In this document: positions 43,697 to 56,937 of the stretch, one piece after another | Numbering within the stretch: the first letter of the stretch is position 1 | Layout of the letters: each line of letters starts with the position of its first letter | Assembly: GCA_026120185.1 (NCBI GenBank) | Contig: JANUWF010002065.1 | Location: 124,001 to 188,000 of the forward strand | From: Voacanga thouarsii | Taxonomy: Eukaryota; Streptophyta; Magnoliopsida; Gentianales; Apocynaceae | Length of the DNA: 64,000 bases | Direction of reading: 5' to 3' | Made by a program: the position numbers and the translations under genes | The notes under the pieces: generated by a model | Database searches by the model: none | The model's input: the letters and a program-made list of their open reading frames with translations, nothing else | Told to the model about the DNA's origin: nothing

Positions 43697-46600
43697 TTAA
43701 GCCTCTACTTCAGCCTTCCGCATGAGATCATCTGCATTTTCTGCTTCATATTCTTTTTCACCTTCTCGCTCCTCAGCCATCCTTTTTCTATGCAATTCCT
43801 TTGCCGCCTGCATTGCAGCCCAATGCTCTACTTGAAACCTCTGCATTTTCTCTTCTTGTTGCTGTCTCTCGAATCATGTGTTAACATCCGTCCAAATTGA
43901 TGAAAATCAACACGTCAGCTCCCAAGCCACAATCAAACATTCATCTTTAAAAAGGGGAGGGGTAAGGACCAATACCACAAACAAAATTCAACTTAAGTCT
44001 TTTTTAAAAAAAAAAAGGTAAGCAAAGTCTCTTATGCCATTGGCACATATCAAACATGAATAGATAAAAACTACATTGCTCGCTTGCCCTATAAAATTTA
44101 GAAATATATGGGTATACATGTTGACCAGGATGTAAGAAAGGTTCTTTTTTAAGTTACAAGAATGAAAACAATTCTCAAAAGAAAATTTGCAGGTTTATCT
44201 CCAAAAATGCTTCATGGAAACGATACAATGCTATTCAATCCTTCAGTGCATCACTGCATCATCAATGCATTGTGCAGCGGTAATAAAAGATTCTAGACAA
44301 GAGGACTGCATGTATGTGTAATAGATGGATAAAAACCAAGGAATATGCCTTTTCAGTGATATCTCTGCAATTCAAAAATTTCTTCCAATTGGTGAGGCGT
44401 GATCCAGCAATACCAGAGCTCCTCGTTGTCGCCACTGGAGTCTAAGTGTAAGACTCCCTCTAATAATATATCCACACAGAAGATACTCAAAACCCCAAAC
44501 ACCGTCTCTGTGCTAGCAAAGAAGAATGGCGGCTAGGGTAAAAACCACAGAGAAGAAGAAGGAGAGAGTCGTGTGTTTTTTTTTAGAGTGCACAATTTTT
44601 CTCTGTCTCTAAAATATAAAAAAAAAAAACCCGGCCTCTTCTAAGGAAAAATCCCAGTGAAACATGCTGATACAACCTTTGTGAATTCTAATCAAATTAG
44701 AATTCATTAAATTGTAATTGGAACCTTCAAGTTCTCATAATTATAATTTGACCCATAAATTATAACTAATTATAATTTAGCCCAAATAACTTCTACTTCT
44801 CACAATTAACCCTACAATGTTATTATGTAACATCTCGAGTATATAATCCTCTATTATGTATGACCTATTACGTTTTCCAGTCTATTGGTAGCGAATATGA
44901 ATTAATTCAAACGTTTTTTAGATTAATAATCTTTAATAACTTAAAATTAATCTATTAATTCTAAACAGGATTAGTTTATTAATTCATCAATTAATAAACC
45001 CATATTCAATAGATCATGAGCAGTATCTAGCAGCACATCATGACCACCCAAGAGTTTAGGAAGTCAAGTGGCTTAATATGAACCCTTCAATAATAAACAA
45101 CAATGCAATAAATTCTTTTTACCATATAGTATCTCATTCAATTTGGAGTACAAAATTAGTTCCAACTCTCTCCAGAACAAATCTTAATTCTGGCCCAAAT
45201 ATATTAGATCAATTGGAACTGTTTCCAATATACAATAACATTGGCTAAGGATTTCACGAGTAGTAATTCCAACAAGTGGCCGTGAGATATTCGCTCCTAC
45301 TATTAGGAGTTGTGAATCCTTTATTGACCCTCTTAAGTACTTTCATTTACCTCATATTATACCCAATATCCATCTCATAGGAAGCCCTCGATTTGGCTCC
45401 AAAATTTGAAATCAAACTACAATGCTCAACAAACAAAGTACCTTAGAGATCTCAAGACTAAGGATATATACTTGCACGTTTGCTATAGCAAGATTCTATT
45501 ACTGGTACTACATAGTTATCCATTTGATTATCTTATAGTCAGGTTATCCAATGTACTTGTTCTATTAACAAACATCCACGTATTAACTTTGAGTATCTCA
45601 ATACTCACGGATATGAGAACTACCGTCTAATCAGATCAGGAAGTCTAACACATACTAGTTTTAACGCATTAATGATGTCCTATCTCATTAATACTACGAC
45701 TAGGGATAATTTAAGTACTAATACTATATAGTATAGTAAGAATCTCACATTATAATCTCTATCATAATTTTCTTAACACAGTGTTGTACTAGGGACTTTA
45801 TCTAACAGTTATTTTACATGAAAGTAAAGAAAACAAGCTGAAAGATAAATGATACCTTGTATTATAAAGCAAATGTGTCATATACAAAGTATAAATGATT
45901 GTTTCTAGGGCACAACACTAACATCCTCTTCCTCTCTTTATTTAATCGCATATAAACATGGTTTGCTCAATCAAGTATTCTTTACTTAAAACCCTTATCC
46001 CATAGAAGCTAAGCTGCACTTCTCTTTATCTTGGTTCACTTGCAATATCTATGACACAAAATTAAGAGTAGGCTTCTCTGGACAAACACTACTACAGATT
46101 TTTCAGTCTCTTGAAGATTAAAAAAAAAAAAAATCACAAAGAAATGATTGGAGGCAGAAAGTGCTCCATCTCTCAAATGTCTCCCTTCCATGGAGTTCAA
46201 CATAGGTAACCTAACCCCCTTAAACTCTTCATAATTTTCAAATTAAGTCTCAATATCTTCTAGTTAATGTACACATTCTACAGAATTTGCAATATCTTTC
46301 TATATATAAATTTTAGAAATTATAAAACACACAGATATTTTATGCGAATATTCTGTTCCTCAATAATGCTTGTTAAATTTAACCAAAAATAAATAAATAA
46401 ATGGGAAACTACTTAGTAGTTAGCACATCCCAGAGGCCATCTATATGTTTCGTTTAGAATGTCATTGTCTGTATCCATAGAGTAATATGTGCATATGATG
46501 GAATTTTGAATAGATAATTTGATTTTCACTCAATCCTAAAACCAAAAATATATTGGAATTTCTTTTCTTCTTCTAACTCCTCAACAATTTTCACCTCATA

Positions 46601-47131
46601 AAACCCTAATGTGCAATAATTGCACAATCCCACGCTAGAGGAGATTACCTTTTTTCTTCAACTATAGGGCTGGACATGCACAACTTTTAGTGAAAATCTC
46701 TTTCTAAAACAAAAGAATTCGAAAACAAACACCAGTGCCCAAAACTAAAACTTTCTTTTTTCTTATGTTTTACATAGATCCCATTTTTCTTCATAAATTT
46801 GAAAACCCATGTTTTTCCAACTTACTTTATTAATCGCAAAACCCTTTAAGATCAAGCACCACTAATCGACCCTATTAACAAAAATTTTCATTAATTAAGC
46901 ATTTCAAAAATTCAAACCCAAAAAGTGAGCGACAATATGGAAGCAGCGATGGTAACACTTATTGGGCTAGGCGGCCCAACCCTATGCACCACCCTTAATC
47001 TGCTTAGGGAAGGCATGACTAACAGTGAGAACACGACCATTGAATTCGATCCCATCCATGTTGTCCATGGCAGCAAAAGCATCATCCTTGTCGAGAAAAG
47101 TAACAAAGCCAAAGGATTGGTGCTTCTGAGT
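43697..47131 (-). pseudogene. RRM protein (PPIE/CYP33-like) pseudogene, two exons
   Basis: Exon 47131-46963 follows a splice-acceptor-like CTCAACAG and reads TQKHQSFGFVTFLDKDDA and MDNMDGIEFNGRVLTV, the second half of an RNA recognition motif with RNP1. It then reads PKQIKGGA*GWAA*P, with two TAG stops where relatives have glutamine. The 3' splice exon, 43898-43697, reads IWTDVNT*FERQQQEEKMQR, then EELHRK-like charged helix and DDLMRKAEVEA, stop. TGA replaces the expected tryptophan. The intron donor is ATAAGTG, not GTAAGTG. The missing first exon and these lesions make it a pseudogene. Confidence 0.78.
44830..45807 (-). other. Possible solo LTR or other repeat within the pseudogene intron
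   Basis: On the minus strand it begins TGTTAGATAAAGTCCCTAG (45807 downwards), an LTR-like start, and is non-coding throughout. I cannot fix the other end or a target duplication. GTTAT at 45808-45812 recurs at 44819-44823, but without an LTR-like TG next to it. Confidence 0.25.
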
Positions 47132-47329
47132 CTGTTGAGGTTGACAATATTTGCAAGAAAATTTCATCAAAAAAAAAAAAATTATACCTAATTTGCATCC
47201 AAGATAAAAAAAATCAATACTCATCAATTCTCTCGGCTTTTGAGCATTATACGAGCATTATACTCATCAGAAATCTTCCTCTATTTCATCTCCTTTGGAT
47301 GCCTTGTCTTCTGGAAGATTAAATTCTTT

Positions 47330-47517
47330 AGATGGGATGATATCTATGAAGTTTAATTGGAGAGATATTGGAGGGAATTTGGAGGATGGGCGCAATGTGG
47401 TGAGGATAAGGGATGAATTTCACAGGGAGACAAATCCGAATAGCCAATGATGGATTCTACAAAGAAGAACAGGGGAGATGTTGGGAGATGTTAGGTTTCC
47501 AAGGGGTTCTAGAAAGG
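47330..47517 (+). pseudogene. Unidentified coding-like stretch
   Basis: One frame reads MISMKFNWRDIGGNLEDGRN, VVRIRDEFHRETNPNSQ, stop, WILQRRTGEMLGDVRFPRGS, RKEP, stop. The single internal TGA looks like decay of a real exon. Function unknown. Confidence 0.3.
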
Positions 47518-47671
47518 AACCGTAAGAAAGTAAAGATGGTGTGGAGGGCCAAATGTTAAAAAAAGAATAGAGGCTAATGGAGTTGTTAAACATGCCATAT
47601 GTCATAATTCTAGGCGCCACGTGGCAACAGAGGACAATATCAGGTGTCACACTCACAACCTTCTGCAGCTA

Positions 47672-49329
47672 TAAATATATATATATATATAAGTTTCTAC
47701 AACACTTCCAATTTAAGATGTATAAGTTTTGACTTACCATAGGGCCTATTACTAACTTCTCTATATTAATAAGGATAATGTGAGAAATTATTTATAGTAA
47801 AATGTCTATTAAATCTTTCTACCAATTTGACTTAAATTTGCCATTTTATAATCAATTTAAATTATAATTGCATATTAAGAAAAATGTTAAATGGTGACAC
47901 CTAAATTGAATATGGTAAAACTATTGAATTGAATGGTAACATTTCAAACCTACCAACTTTTAATAAAATTTATCATCATGATCAAGCTACTTATTATAAA
48001 ATTTATTGAAGTCATCAATATAATAGTTGAATTTACTTGTCACATTTAGAAAAAAAAACACAGATTAAGAAGTTCTAAAATGTACAAACTTTTGAAATAA
48101 AATGACTAAACTAATCTTCTTGATTCTCTAAAACATCATGAAAAACAATTAATGCCAAGTTTAAGTACGAATGTCAATTTGAGTTTATGAGTCAACCATA
48201 GCAAAACCTAAGCGTGGCTGGCTCAAACTTACAAATGTAAAGCCCAAACTCGACTCAAATATACAATACGAATTTGGGCCGACTTGAAATATTTTTTTTT
48301 CAAATCGTAATTTTCATAGCATTAAAATACTGGTAATTAAATTGTAATTTTACATAAACAATATAACAACTTTACAAAATTATTAATGCTATTATATTAA
48401 AAATAACATGTAAAAACCTTTAAGATCATATTTTAGAGTTCAAAGAAATATCGGTACAAAAAATTTCAATAGGGAAGTAATAAATTTATAGTGTTTATTT
48501 ATATAATCAATTTCAGAGTTTTTCTTAATGTTGAAAAGATCAAACTTTAACTATTATCATAATGGTAGCTATACATTTTAATTAGTTTCGTTTTACAGTT
48601 ATACATTAGTGTATTATTTTATGATTAATAATTAAATTAAGTTAATATTAAATTAAAAATAAATATAGAATTCTTAATGTTTCAAAATAAAAGTTAATTA
48701 TACCATTAATATTACAAACGAATAATTCAAATTGAAACTCATTGCTTTTATGCAAAAGATGATCAACTCTTAAGTGATTTCTAAATAGTTGAATTGCAAT
48801 TTGTCGTTGAACAATTAAATTAAAAAAATTAATAAGAATGATTAATAAAGTGAATATGCATGTTTCGTTTAATATCATTTTTTTTATTATATTAAAATTT
48901 GTAAAGATTGAAAAAAATGTTGGCAATGGTTTTGTGATTATTTTTTCAAGTAACAATATATTTTCAATTTTATGTATTTAACAAAAAACAAATGTTTTTA
49001 ATTATCATGTTACCATTATGAATTGAATTGAAAGAAAGTAGAATGTTTAGATATACTCTAGCATTTAGATAGTACAAATGCAAAAGCTTTATAAAAAAAA
49101 TGTATAATTAATAAATAATAAGCCATTATTAAAAAAATATTGATATATAAATATATTTTACACGAAAATTATAATTATAACCTAAGTTATTTGGTTATTT
49201 GTGTTTATTATATTATTTTTGTTGAGTTGGGTTTTAATTGTATTTCTTCAATTATTTATTCTACCTTAATGATTTCAAGAGATAGTGTTAAAGTTAAATT
49301 TAATGTTTGCCATCGTCAATTAACCGAAT
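47672..49329. other. AT-rich region, no gene seen
   Basis: Starts with an (AT)n run at about 47672-47690 and is very AT-rich throughout. I find no convincing ORF, RNA gene or terminal repeat. The ORFs at 48648-48956 and 49140-49331 look like chance openings in AT-rich DNA. Confidence 0.6.
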
Positions 49330-50514
49330 AGGGAGGTTGTGAATTAGGGTTAAATAACCAAAGAACTTATGAAATTGACTTCCGGATGATTTAGGTTTGT
49401 GAGTGGTAATTAATGCTTCCTTGATCTTGGTTAATTAGGTAGAGATACCAATTAGTTGAGATTAGGGACTAGGGATCTCATAACTCAAGAGAGAGTAAGA
49501 TTAACTTTTGACTCACACCACTGCCTAGAATTAGAATTTATAGATCCAATGGGTACTAATCTTTTAGGCCTCTAATGGAGGAATTTCTTGTGTTACATGG
49601 CCTTTATCTCTTTTCTTGATGAACTTGTGTAAGAATTTAATAAGTCTCCTAGTGTAGTTAATTAATTGTATTTCACATTTTTATTTGGCTAAACAATAAA
49701 AAAGGAAATAAGTAGAGATAATTGTCACATTCCCTAAGGTTCTTCGATACTACACGATAGGTGTACTTGTTTATATGTGTATGTTGTTTGATTTGACTTG
49801 ATATTTATAAAAATTATGTGATTGTAGGGTATTATTATTTAATTTAATTATACACACTCACAACGTACGAATCAAGTTTTTGACATTGTATTCAGGAACT
49901 GATTATGGAAATATTCGAAAAACTTTGATTCTTACTGATTTATCCTTGTAATTATGTCTATATTTGTATATAGCACTAACTTGATAGTGAATAATTGTTT
50001 GTATATTTGTTGTGATTTTGTTTATTTTGGCCAAAATTGTACTTGAAAATTCTTTATTTATTTTTTTGTGTAAAATTATTCTATTAGACTGTGAGTGCTT
50101 TCATTGATTTATTTATTTATAGCTTATTCTTTGAATGATTGAGGATGATTATGGATAATTTGTTGAATTGAGAGAAATTGGGTATATTTAATAGTGATGA
50201 ATTAGTTATGTTGAATATGGAAATTGATTGGCGTTATGGAAACGAGGTTTACTGTGCTTGTAAATAGGATTTTTGAATATGGACAATTGGATATGATTTA
50301 TGGTGTATAGTTTTGGCGTATGGATTGGTCTTTTGGAATTTTCTTTGAAATATACTTAAATTTTTGTTCAATTTTTATAGATTGAGGAATTATTGTTCTT
50401 CATTGATTTTGATTTGGGATTGCGATGTTGGTTGGACATATTGCTATGGATAATGATTCATGGAAATGTATATGGTTATTGGAGGATAAAAATTAAGAGG
50501 GCTATCATAATGAT

Positions 50515-50901
50515 TTGATCAATAATGTCCATGAAGCTTATGAGCTAAATTTTAAGTGCAATGTGGAGCGGGTTGGTCAATTAAGATCACCTTATTATCT
50601 TCCAGCATTCACTTCACTTAATGAACCCCATTCCATTTCTCATACTAGGTTGTTACTTGAACCTCTTCTTGAACAAATTGTCACCTCAGCTATTTCACAT
50701 TTTGAAGAGATGAAGGCACTACTAAGGTATCAAGAAGTATTAAGCTATGATCTAGGGAATGAGATTGGGAAACTTACTCAGAGTCTTGAAGAATATATTT
50801 CCCAAGTTGTTGAGGCAATAATACTGATAAGCGGAAAAGAATTGGCAAGCCCTGTAATGCTAGCGAACAATGATATTGAAGAAAGAACAGACGAAGAGTA
50901 A
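50515..50901 (+). pseudogene. Gag C-terminal remnant (Athila-like)
   Basis: A 128-residue ORF: SPYYLPAFTSLNEPHSISHT, a helical SYDLGNEIGKLTQSLEEYIS, and ISGKELASPV in the place of the RSGKEL motif at the gag/protease border. The N-terminal gag domain is not readable. Confidence 0.6.
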
Positions 50902-51077
50902 GAGCAAAAATTTGAACTTCCTGCAGCACTATGTAAGGGAACAGAGGAGGCACCATCTATATCTGAGAAAGTTGAAGCATAAAGTAGAAACATTCTCTCC
51001 CTGTTCCATATCCAGATAGATTGAAGAAGGAGAAAATTGATGAATAGTTCAAAAAGTTATTGGAGCTATTCAAGTAG

Positions 51078-51578
51078 TTGCAAATAAATCTTCCACTTGT
51101 TAAAGCTTTGACACAAATGATCAAATATGCTAAATTCTTAAAAGATATCATGTCCAACAAAAGGAAACTAGAAGAGTTTTCTACTGTAATGTTAAATGAA
51201 GAATGTTTTGCCATCTTCCAATGCAAAAAAAATAAAAAAAAAGCTATTATAAAAATTAAAAGATCTAAGGAGTTTCTTTATCCTTTGTGTGATTGGTTGT
51301 GTTACTTTTGGCACTGCATTAGTATATTTAGGGGTAAGCATAAATTTGTTCCTATATAACACTTTTTAAATTTGTTACTATATAACACTTTTTGTAAGTT
51401 AGGCATAGGTGAACCAATGCCTACTAGGATAAGTGTCGAATTAATAGACAAATCGATTAAATATCCTAAAGGGATTGAGGAGGATGTGCTTTTTAAGGTT
51501 GAAATTTTCATTTTTTTAGTTAATTTTGTTATTCTTGATATGGATGAGGATTCTAAGGTTCCATTAATTCTAGGTAAG
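51078..51578 (+). pseudogene. Protease remnant (Athila-like)
   Basis: MQINLPLVKALTQMIKYAKF and LEEFSTVMLNEECFAI match the same region of family A (LEELSTVVLNEECSAI). After a frameshift, LGIGEPMPTRISVELIDKSI, VNFVILDMDEDSKVPLIL. The active-site segment before LGIGEP is garbled. The match stops at LILGK, exactly where the next LTR begins. Confidence 0.78.
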
Positions 51579-52536
51579 TGATATGATCTTGAGTGGTTGT
51601 TTTGATAGGACAATAGGCAAAATCTCAGCTCATATGATAAAACCAAAACAGTGGAATTTTGTGGCTAAATGGAGGAAAAATAACTATCTATCTACACTTT
51701 AGCAAACCTTTGAAGAACAAAACATCAAAGACTCACAATAATAGTAGCAAGATCAACTATAGACTCACCTAAATATCCTTGAAGTAACAAAGGAAATCAA
51801 GAATAAAAAAGTAGAACATTGACACCCAAATAATGGAATTTAAGATAAACTTTAGAAGAACAAAGTAACTAAGACCCAATCAAGAGAAACCACATTAGAT
51901 TATCCACAAAATTTAGAAACTTGTTCAAATGGAGGACTAAATCCCAAGCATGGTCTTGAACAAAATGAACAAAGAGGCAAAGACTTCTCAAAGCTCTCTT
52001 TCACATTTTGAATAAAAGTAGGTAGTTCGTCTTGTTAAATCACAAAAAAGATATATTTGTACTGCTCTAACCCTAACTAAATAATTACTAAGGCCCCAAG
52101 ACAAATTAAGGGCTTAAAAGGTCTTTACAAGATGTTTTAAATAGAGAAAAATTACAGGAAACATAAAAAATCAGCAAAACAGGGCCTAGGCCCTTACAAG
52201 GGCCAACGCCGGTTTCGGCACTAGGGTCGGCGCTGGCTTTACACTGAAGGCTAATAGTATGCGGCTGGTGCCAGCTCGGTGTTAGTTCATACGGCTTCAG
52301 TGTTTTCTTCCTCTTTTAGCGTAAACTTGAGTTATTGTTGGGGTTCTTTTTGGATAACCATCAAATTGAGCTCCTAGCTATCTTCACTATCCTTCCAAAT
52401 CTTTTTCATCCTCAAACATGGTTGTAGGAATAATTAGATATCTCCTTGGAACATCTTGGCCATTGATCTTGTCATTAGTCCTTACAAGGTCATTCCCCTT
52501 TCTTAAGATTGAGCTAATTGGCTAGCTTGATTCCCA
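51579..52536 (-). repeat. Probable 3' LTR of Reina-like chromovirus
   Basis: Starts TGATATGATC directly after the interrupted protease and ends near TTCCCA. Beyond it a minus-strand purine-rich tract (AAGAATGGGGAGATAA) precedes pol. GGCGCC-type motifs lie at 52200-52290, in U3. The exact right end is uncertain by a few bases because no second LTR is present. Confidence 0.6.
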
Positions 52537-54037
52537 TTATCTCCCCATTCTTAAAGTTGATTCTTCTATGAATCATCACCTACATAAAAAAGAGTTAAGT
52601 CACTAACGTTAAACAAAGCACTTATTTTATACTACTGGGTAAATCGATCTTATAGGTATTTTCTCCAACTTAGGCAATGACTTGGAAAAGCCCATTGCTT
52701 CTTGGGTCAATCTTGCTCCTTCTTTGAGTGGAAAACCACTCATTGCAAAGGTGCACCCATACCCAATCACTGGGCTCAAATAAAACCTTTTTTTCCCCTT
52801 AATTGCTCTTAAATGCAATCCCTTCATTTTGTTTTGTAATAGTTGCCTTCACTTTTTCATAAAGGTCTTCACCAATTCTGCTTTTTTGACTCCACCAAGA
52901 TTTATCCATTCGCCTATAGGCAAAGGAACCAAATCTAAATGAGTTAGAGAGTTAAAACCATACACAATTTTAAAGAGAAAACAAGAAGTAGTAAAGTGAA
53001 TAATCCTATTATAAATAAACTCAATATGTGGCAAGAATTCTTCCCAATTCTTCAGGTTCTTCTTGATGATGGACCTCAAGAGTTGTGTGAGTGTTTGGTT
53101 GACCACTTCCAATTGTCCATCCGTTTGAAAAATGACTAAGGAACTTAGTATTTCTATCGATACACCACTTCTTTGAAGAATAAATCTGCAATATGAGAAG
53201 CATCAGTAGTCTTGGAACAAGCCACAAAATAAACTATTTTCAATATTCGATTAACAATAAAAAATATGGAATCCTTATCCCCCTTGGATCTAGGCAATCT
53301 TAATGTAAAATCGATTGAAATATCAACCAAATAAGCATTTGGGGTAGGAAAAGGAGTGTACAAACTATGTAAAACTGATCTAGATTTAATCCGCCTATAA
53401 ATTATGCATTGAAACAATGTTTCTTCACATCCTTTCTCTTTTTGGCCAAAAGAAATGTTCCTTATAGATATCTAAGGTCTTTGTAACACCAAAATGTCCC
53501 ATTAATCTCACACTATAGGCCTCCTTAACTAGCAATTCCCTAATGGACTCATTTGACACATAAAACCTTGCCTCCCTAAATAAGAAACCATCATGTCTAT
53601 AGTATTTAGCAAATGCACATTTCTCACAAGTATGAAAAATATTACTAAACTCCTCATCATTATCATACAATTCTTTTACAAGTTCAAAACCAAGAAGTTT
53701 AGCATCCAAAGAGTTTAAAAGTGCATATCTTCGAGATAGTGCATTTGTAACCACATTCTCCTTACCCTTTTTGTATTGAACGATATAAGGAAATGTCCCA
53801 ATGAACTTCATTAACCTTACATGCCTCTTGTTCAAATTTTGTTAGTTTTTGATGTGTTTAATGGTTTCATGGTTAGTATGGATTACAAACTTTCTTGGTA
53901 ATAGGTAGTGCTGCCAATACTCTAGGGTCCTAACCAAGCCAAAGAGTTCTTTATCATAAGTGGAATAATTGATGGCCACCATAGACAATTTCTCACTGAA
54001 ATATGCAATGAGCTTTTAGTCTTGGGGGTTAGAACTG
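52537..54037 (-). pseudogene. RNase H and integrase of Reina-like chromovirus
   Basis: Order on the minus strand: RNase H remnant ([20 protein letters not shown], about 53990-53940), then FIGTFPYIVQYKKGKENVV, TNALSRRYALL, then the integrase zinc region (LMGHFGVTKTLDIYKEHFFW). The core follows in pieces: SIDFTLRLPRSKGDKDSIFF, MEVVNQTLTQLLRS (E of DDE), FKIVYGFNSLTHLDLVPLP. Frameshifts separate them. The piece at 52627-52827 is the decayed C-terminal end. The RNase H side is cut by the family D LTR at 54038. Confidence 0.82.
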
Positions 54038-55551
54038 TGATGCGTAAATTTTGGGTATATAAAAATAATCAAATTTAAATTCATCCATTAGTCAAGTTTT
54101 AATTAAAACATTAATCCCAAAATACATATACGAGCAAGTATACTCATCACAAGCATAACATAGGGAATTAATGAGTATCGATCCTCAAAGGAACAAATGC
54201 ATACTAGTCACTTTTTATTCATTGTTTAACCGACCCAAATAAAGTAGTAAGATAAAATTTTAAAAAATTAAAATATATATACAACTCAAGGATGTAAAAA
54301 TATGTAATTTAGATAAAAGCTTTTGAAACATGATAATGAATCACTTAACCAATACCACAGTCAATTATTATCTTGGTCTCATGAAGGATTTTAATATAGA
54401 CCCACTTCCTTTGTAATTCATAGAATCATTATCTTCTAGTTAAATTAGTGAACATATTCTGTCTCGACTAACTTATCCAAAAGATGCATTAAAACTAATC
54501 CTCATATAAACCCCTATATTTTAGGTGATTTAAAATATGAAATTAGTCAACGAATCCATATTCTAGCAATCATCAACTAACCTTTGATTATCGATGTTCT
54601 AAACAATTAACTTATTTTTTAAGCAAGTTAAGAGACAATAAATATGAAATTAATTAGTTGAAATCATTACCAACTTCCTTTTCAAGCAAGTCAATAACAA
54701 AAATCAATCAACTAACTCCGTAAGAAAAACAAGCAATCAAATCCCAAGATGAATAATGAATTGATCAAATTACTAAATTAACTGAAGAAATCATGAATTA
54801 CAAAAACAATGTCAAATTAAAATGGAAATATTAAATACATGATTGTTCAAGGAAAAGAAAACAAAAATAAAAGAAAGCACCCATAGACAAGCCTCTTTCT
54901 TCCTCCATGAAAACTCTCTTGAACAATACTCATTGATTGGGTGAATCTCTCATTCAATTGAAATTTATGCTCTTTGATCCACCTCTCTATATGTGTATCT
55001 CTTCCCTTGGGTTTTCTTATGCTTTTATTGGCCTCTTGAATGCTAAATTCATGACTTAAGAAGTCTTGGCCAAGTAGGATTTAGAAAATACTAAAACCCT
55101 TTGGAAAATACCAAATTCGTACACAGAACATTCGTCTTCCAGAGCCTACCTGGCGCCGGATACCTTTGACCCACCTGGCGCCAAGTGCACTTTGTTCTTC
55201 CTCTAGAGTTTTGCTCTGTTTTGTGTCTGCAAATAGAATGGATCTAAAGCTAGGTATACTTGACAGACTTGGCGCTAGATCTGTTATGGTTTTCCCCTGA
55301 ACATTAGCTCAATTTTTGCTTCTTGACCAGAATGGGCCCGGTACCTTGTCCATTGGTTGGGCCTAGTGCCAGGTGAATTTTGTAATTATTCACTTTTTGT
55401 TCGAATTTAACTTAAATCTGTATAAATTTGCTAAAAATTCTTTTCACAAGCAAAATATCAAATATGAAGGAATATACCTAGTTATTACAATAAATGTATC
55501 TTAAAACAACCTTAAATAATTAAAAAATAATAGTGATTTTAGTCTTTATCA
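54038..55551 (-). repeat. 3' LTR of family D
   Basis: 1514 bp, TGATGCGTAAATTTTGGG to TCTTTATCA. Clearly related to family A and C LTRs. Repeated TTCTAGCAA/TTTTCAAGCAAG-type words lie in R-U5. GGCGCC pairs occur at about 55150-55195, and related motifs at 55262 and 55328-55372. Confidence 0.88.
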
Positions 55552-55591
55552 CATACCCCCACACTTCAACATTTGCTTGTCCTCAAATAAA
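55552..55591 (-). other. Polypurine tract and hairpin of family D
   Basis: The minus strand reads GAAGTGTGGGGGTATG against the LTR. The hairpin at 55572-55591 reads TTTATTTGAGGACAAGCAAA, pairing with one mismatch and one wobble. Confidence 0.65.
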
Positions 55592-56937
55592 ACACTTTAA
55601 CCAAAAAAATTATTAAGAAAACATAAGCTCTTGCCCATTCCAAAAATCTTTTTACCATAGCAAAGATTATGTCTTCCCTTCAAACTTTAGATACAACTCT
55701 TGTCATTCATACCCTTTGAAAACAATACAAACTTTGAAATTTTTGACAAGATATCACAAAAACTCTTGAAGTCAAATTAATCAACTGTATACCTTAGCCT
55801 AAGAAACTTATTTCACCCTTCAAGTTACAAATATAGACAACATGAATTATATAAGTCAAGCCATCTACCAACTCAAGTATTATAAATTCAAAAATTGCAC
55901 AACTTAAGTCATGATATAAGGAAGCACTCCAATCTTTCTCTCTCTATTTTTTTTTTTAATGACTTAAGAGAATTGATAGCTTCAAGTGCATGAATTTTTC
56001 TTCACACACCTTATTGGCCCATTTTTAGTCATCACTCATTATTTCTTCAACAATAGTCATTTCTTTTGCTCTTGGGGATTCATATCCTCAAAAAAGTGAA
56101 TTTCTCTTCACTATCTGTATTAGCCCCCAAAACAAGCAAAAACAAATATTTTTTTTTTCATCTTCAAAGAGGAGGTAACAATCAACTCATTTTTTCAATT
56201 CTTCAACTCACAAGAATCTTCCACAATTTTTTCACAATCTTTCCTCTCAAAGATCTTTTATCAACTCACATTCCTCTTCATAACTCAAAGCTAAGCAAAA
56301 TTTAAACTCATAATATAAGAGTTAGCCAAAAAACTCTTTACATATTCATCATATCCTTCATATTCAAACTAGGTAAGTCAAATAACATTCAAACTCCAAT
56401 GCATAAACAAGATTAATCAAAATTCTCAATCTTGCAAAATATTCTATCCAACAAAATCAATTTCATCAAAATCCACCTAATGAATGACAAAACTCATATC
56501 AAAGTAAGAAAAAGAATTACAACATTTGCTTAACAATAAAAACCACTAAAATTTGGAAAATTTTTTCACAAAATAATATGGAAAAGCACTTCTACCTTCA
56601 TTCTTTCCTACACACTTAAATTGGATATTGTTTTCAATGGTAAAAAAAATAACAATAAAAGTACAGTAAAAAAGATAAAAATGAATAAAGATGAAGAAGC
56701 AAGTGAAGAAGATATTTCCAACGAATTATCGTGCCATAATGTTCGAATCTACCACAAGGAAGAGTTATAACAAGAGTACCTACTTAAAAAGAAACAAAAT
56801 AAAGAAAAGCATAAATCTAGCAAAAGAAAGTGAAAATAAAACAAAAGAAAAGAGACCCAAAAGCTAGTAAAGGTCATGAAAATTCCAAAGAAAAGAAAGA
56901 ACAGAAAATAAAATAAAATAAAATACAAGAGAGTAAG
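55592..56937. other. Non-coding 3' region of family D
   Basis: AT-rich, similar in parts to the 3' region of family C. No defensible ORF. An A/T-rich low-complexity part lies at about 56640-56930. Confidence 0.65.

Larger units (their letters stand above)
49330..51578 (+). mobile_element. Plus-strand Athila-like relic: LTR end, gag, protease
   Basis: 49640-49883 resembles the R-U5 end of the Athila-like LTRs (GGCTAAACAATAA; GTGTACTTGTTTATATGTGT). It ends at TCAAGTTTTTGACA followed by a badly decayed tRNA-Asp-type primer site and GGAACTGATTATGG. Gag and protease remnants follow on the plus strand. The element is cut at 51578 inside protease by the LTR of the next element. Confidence 0.65.
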
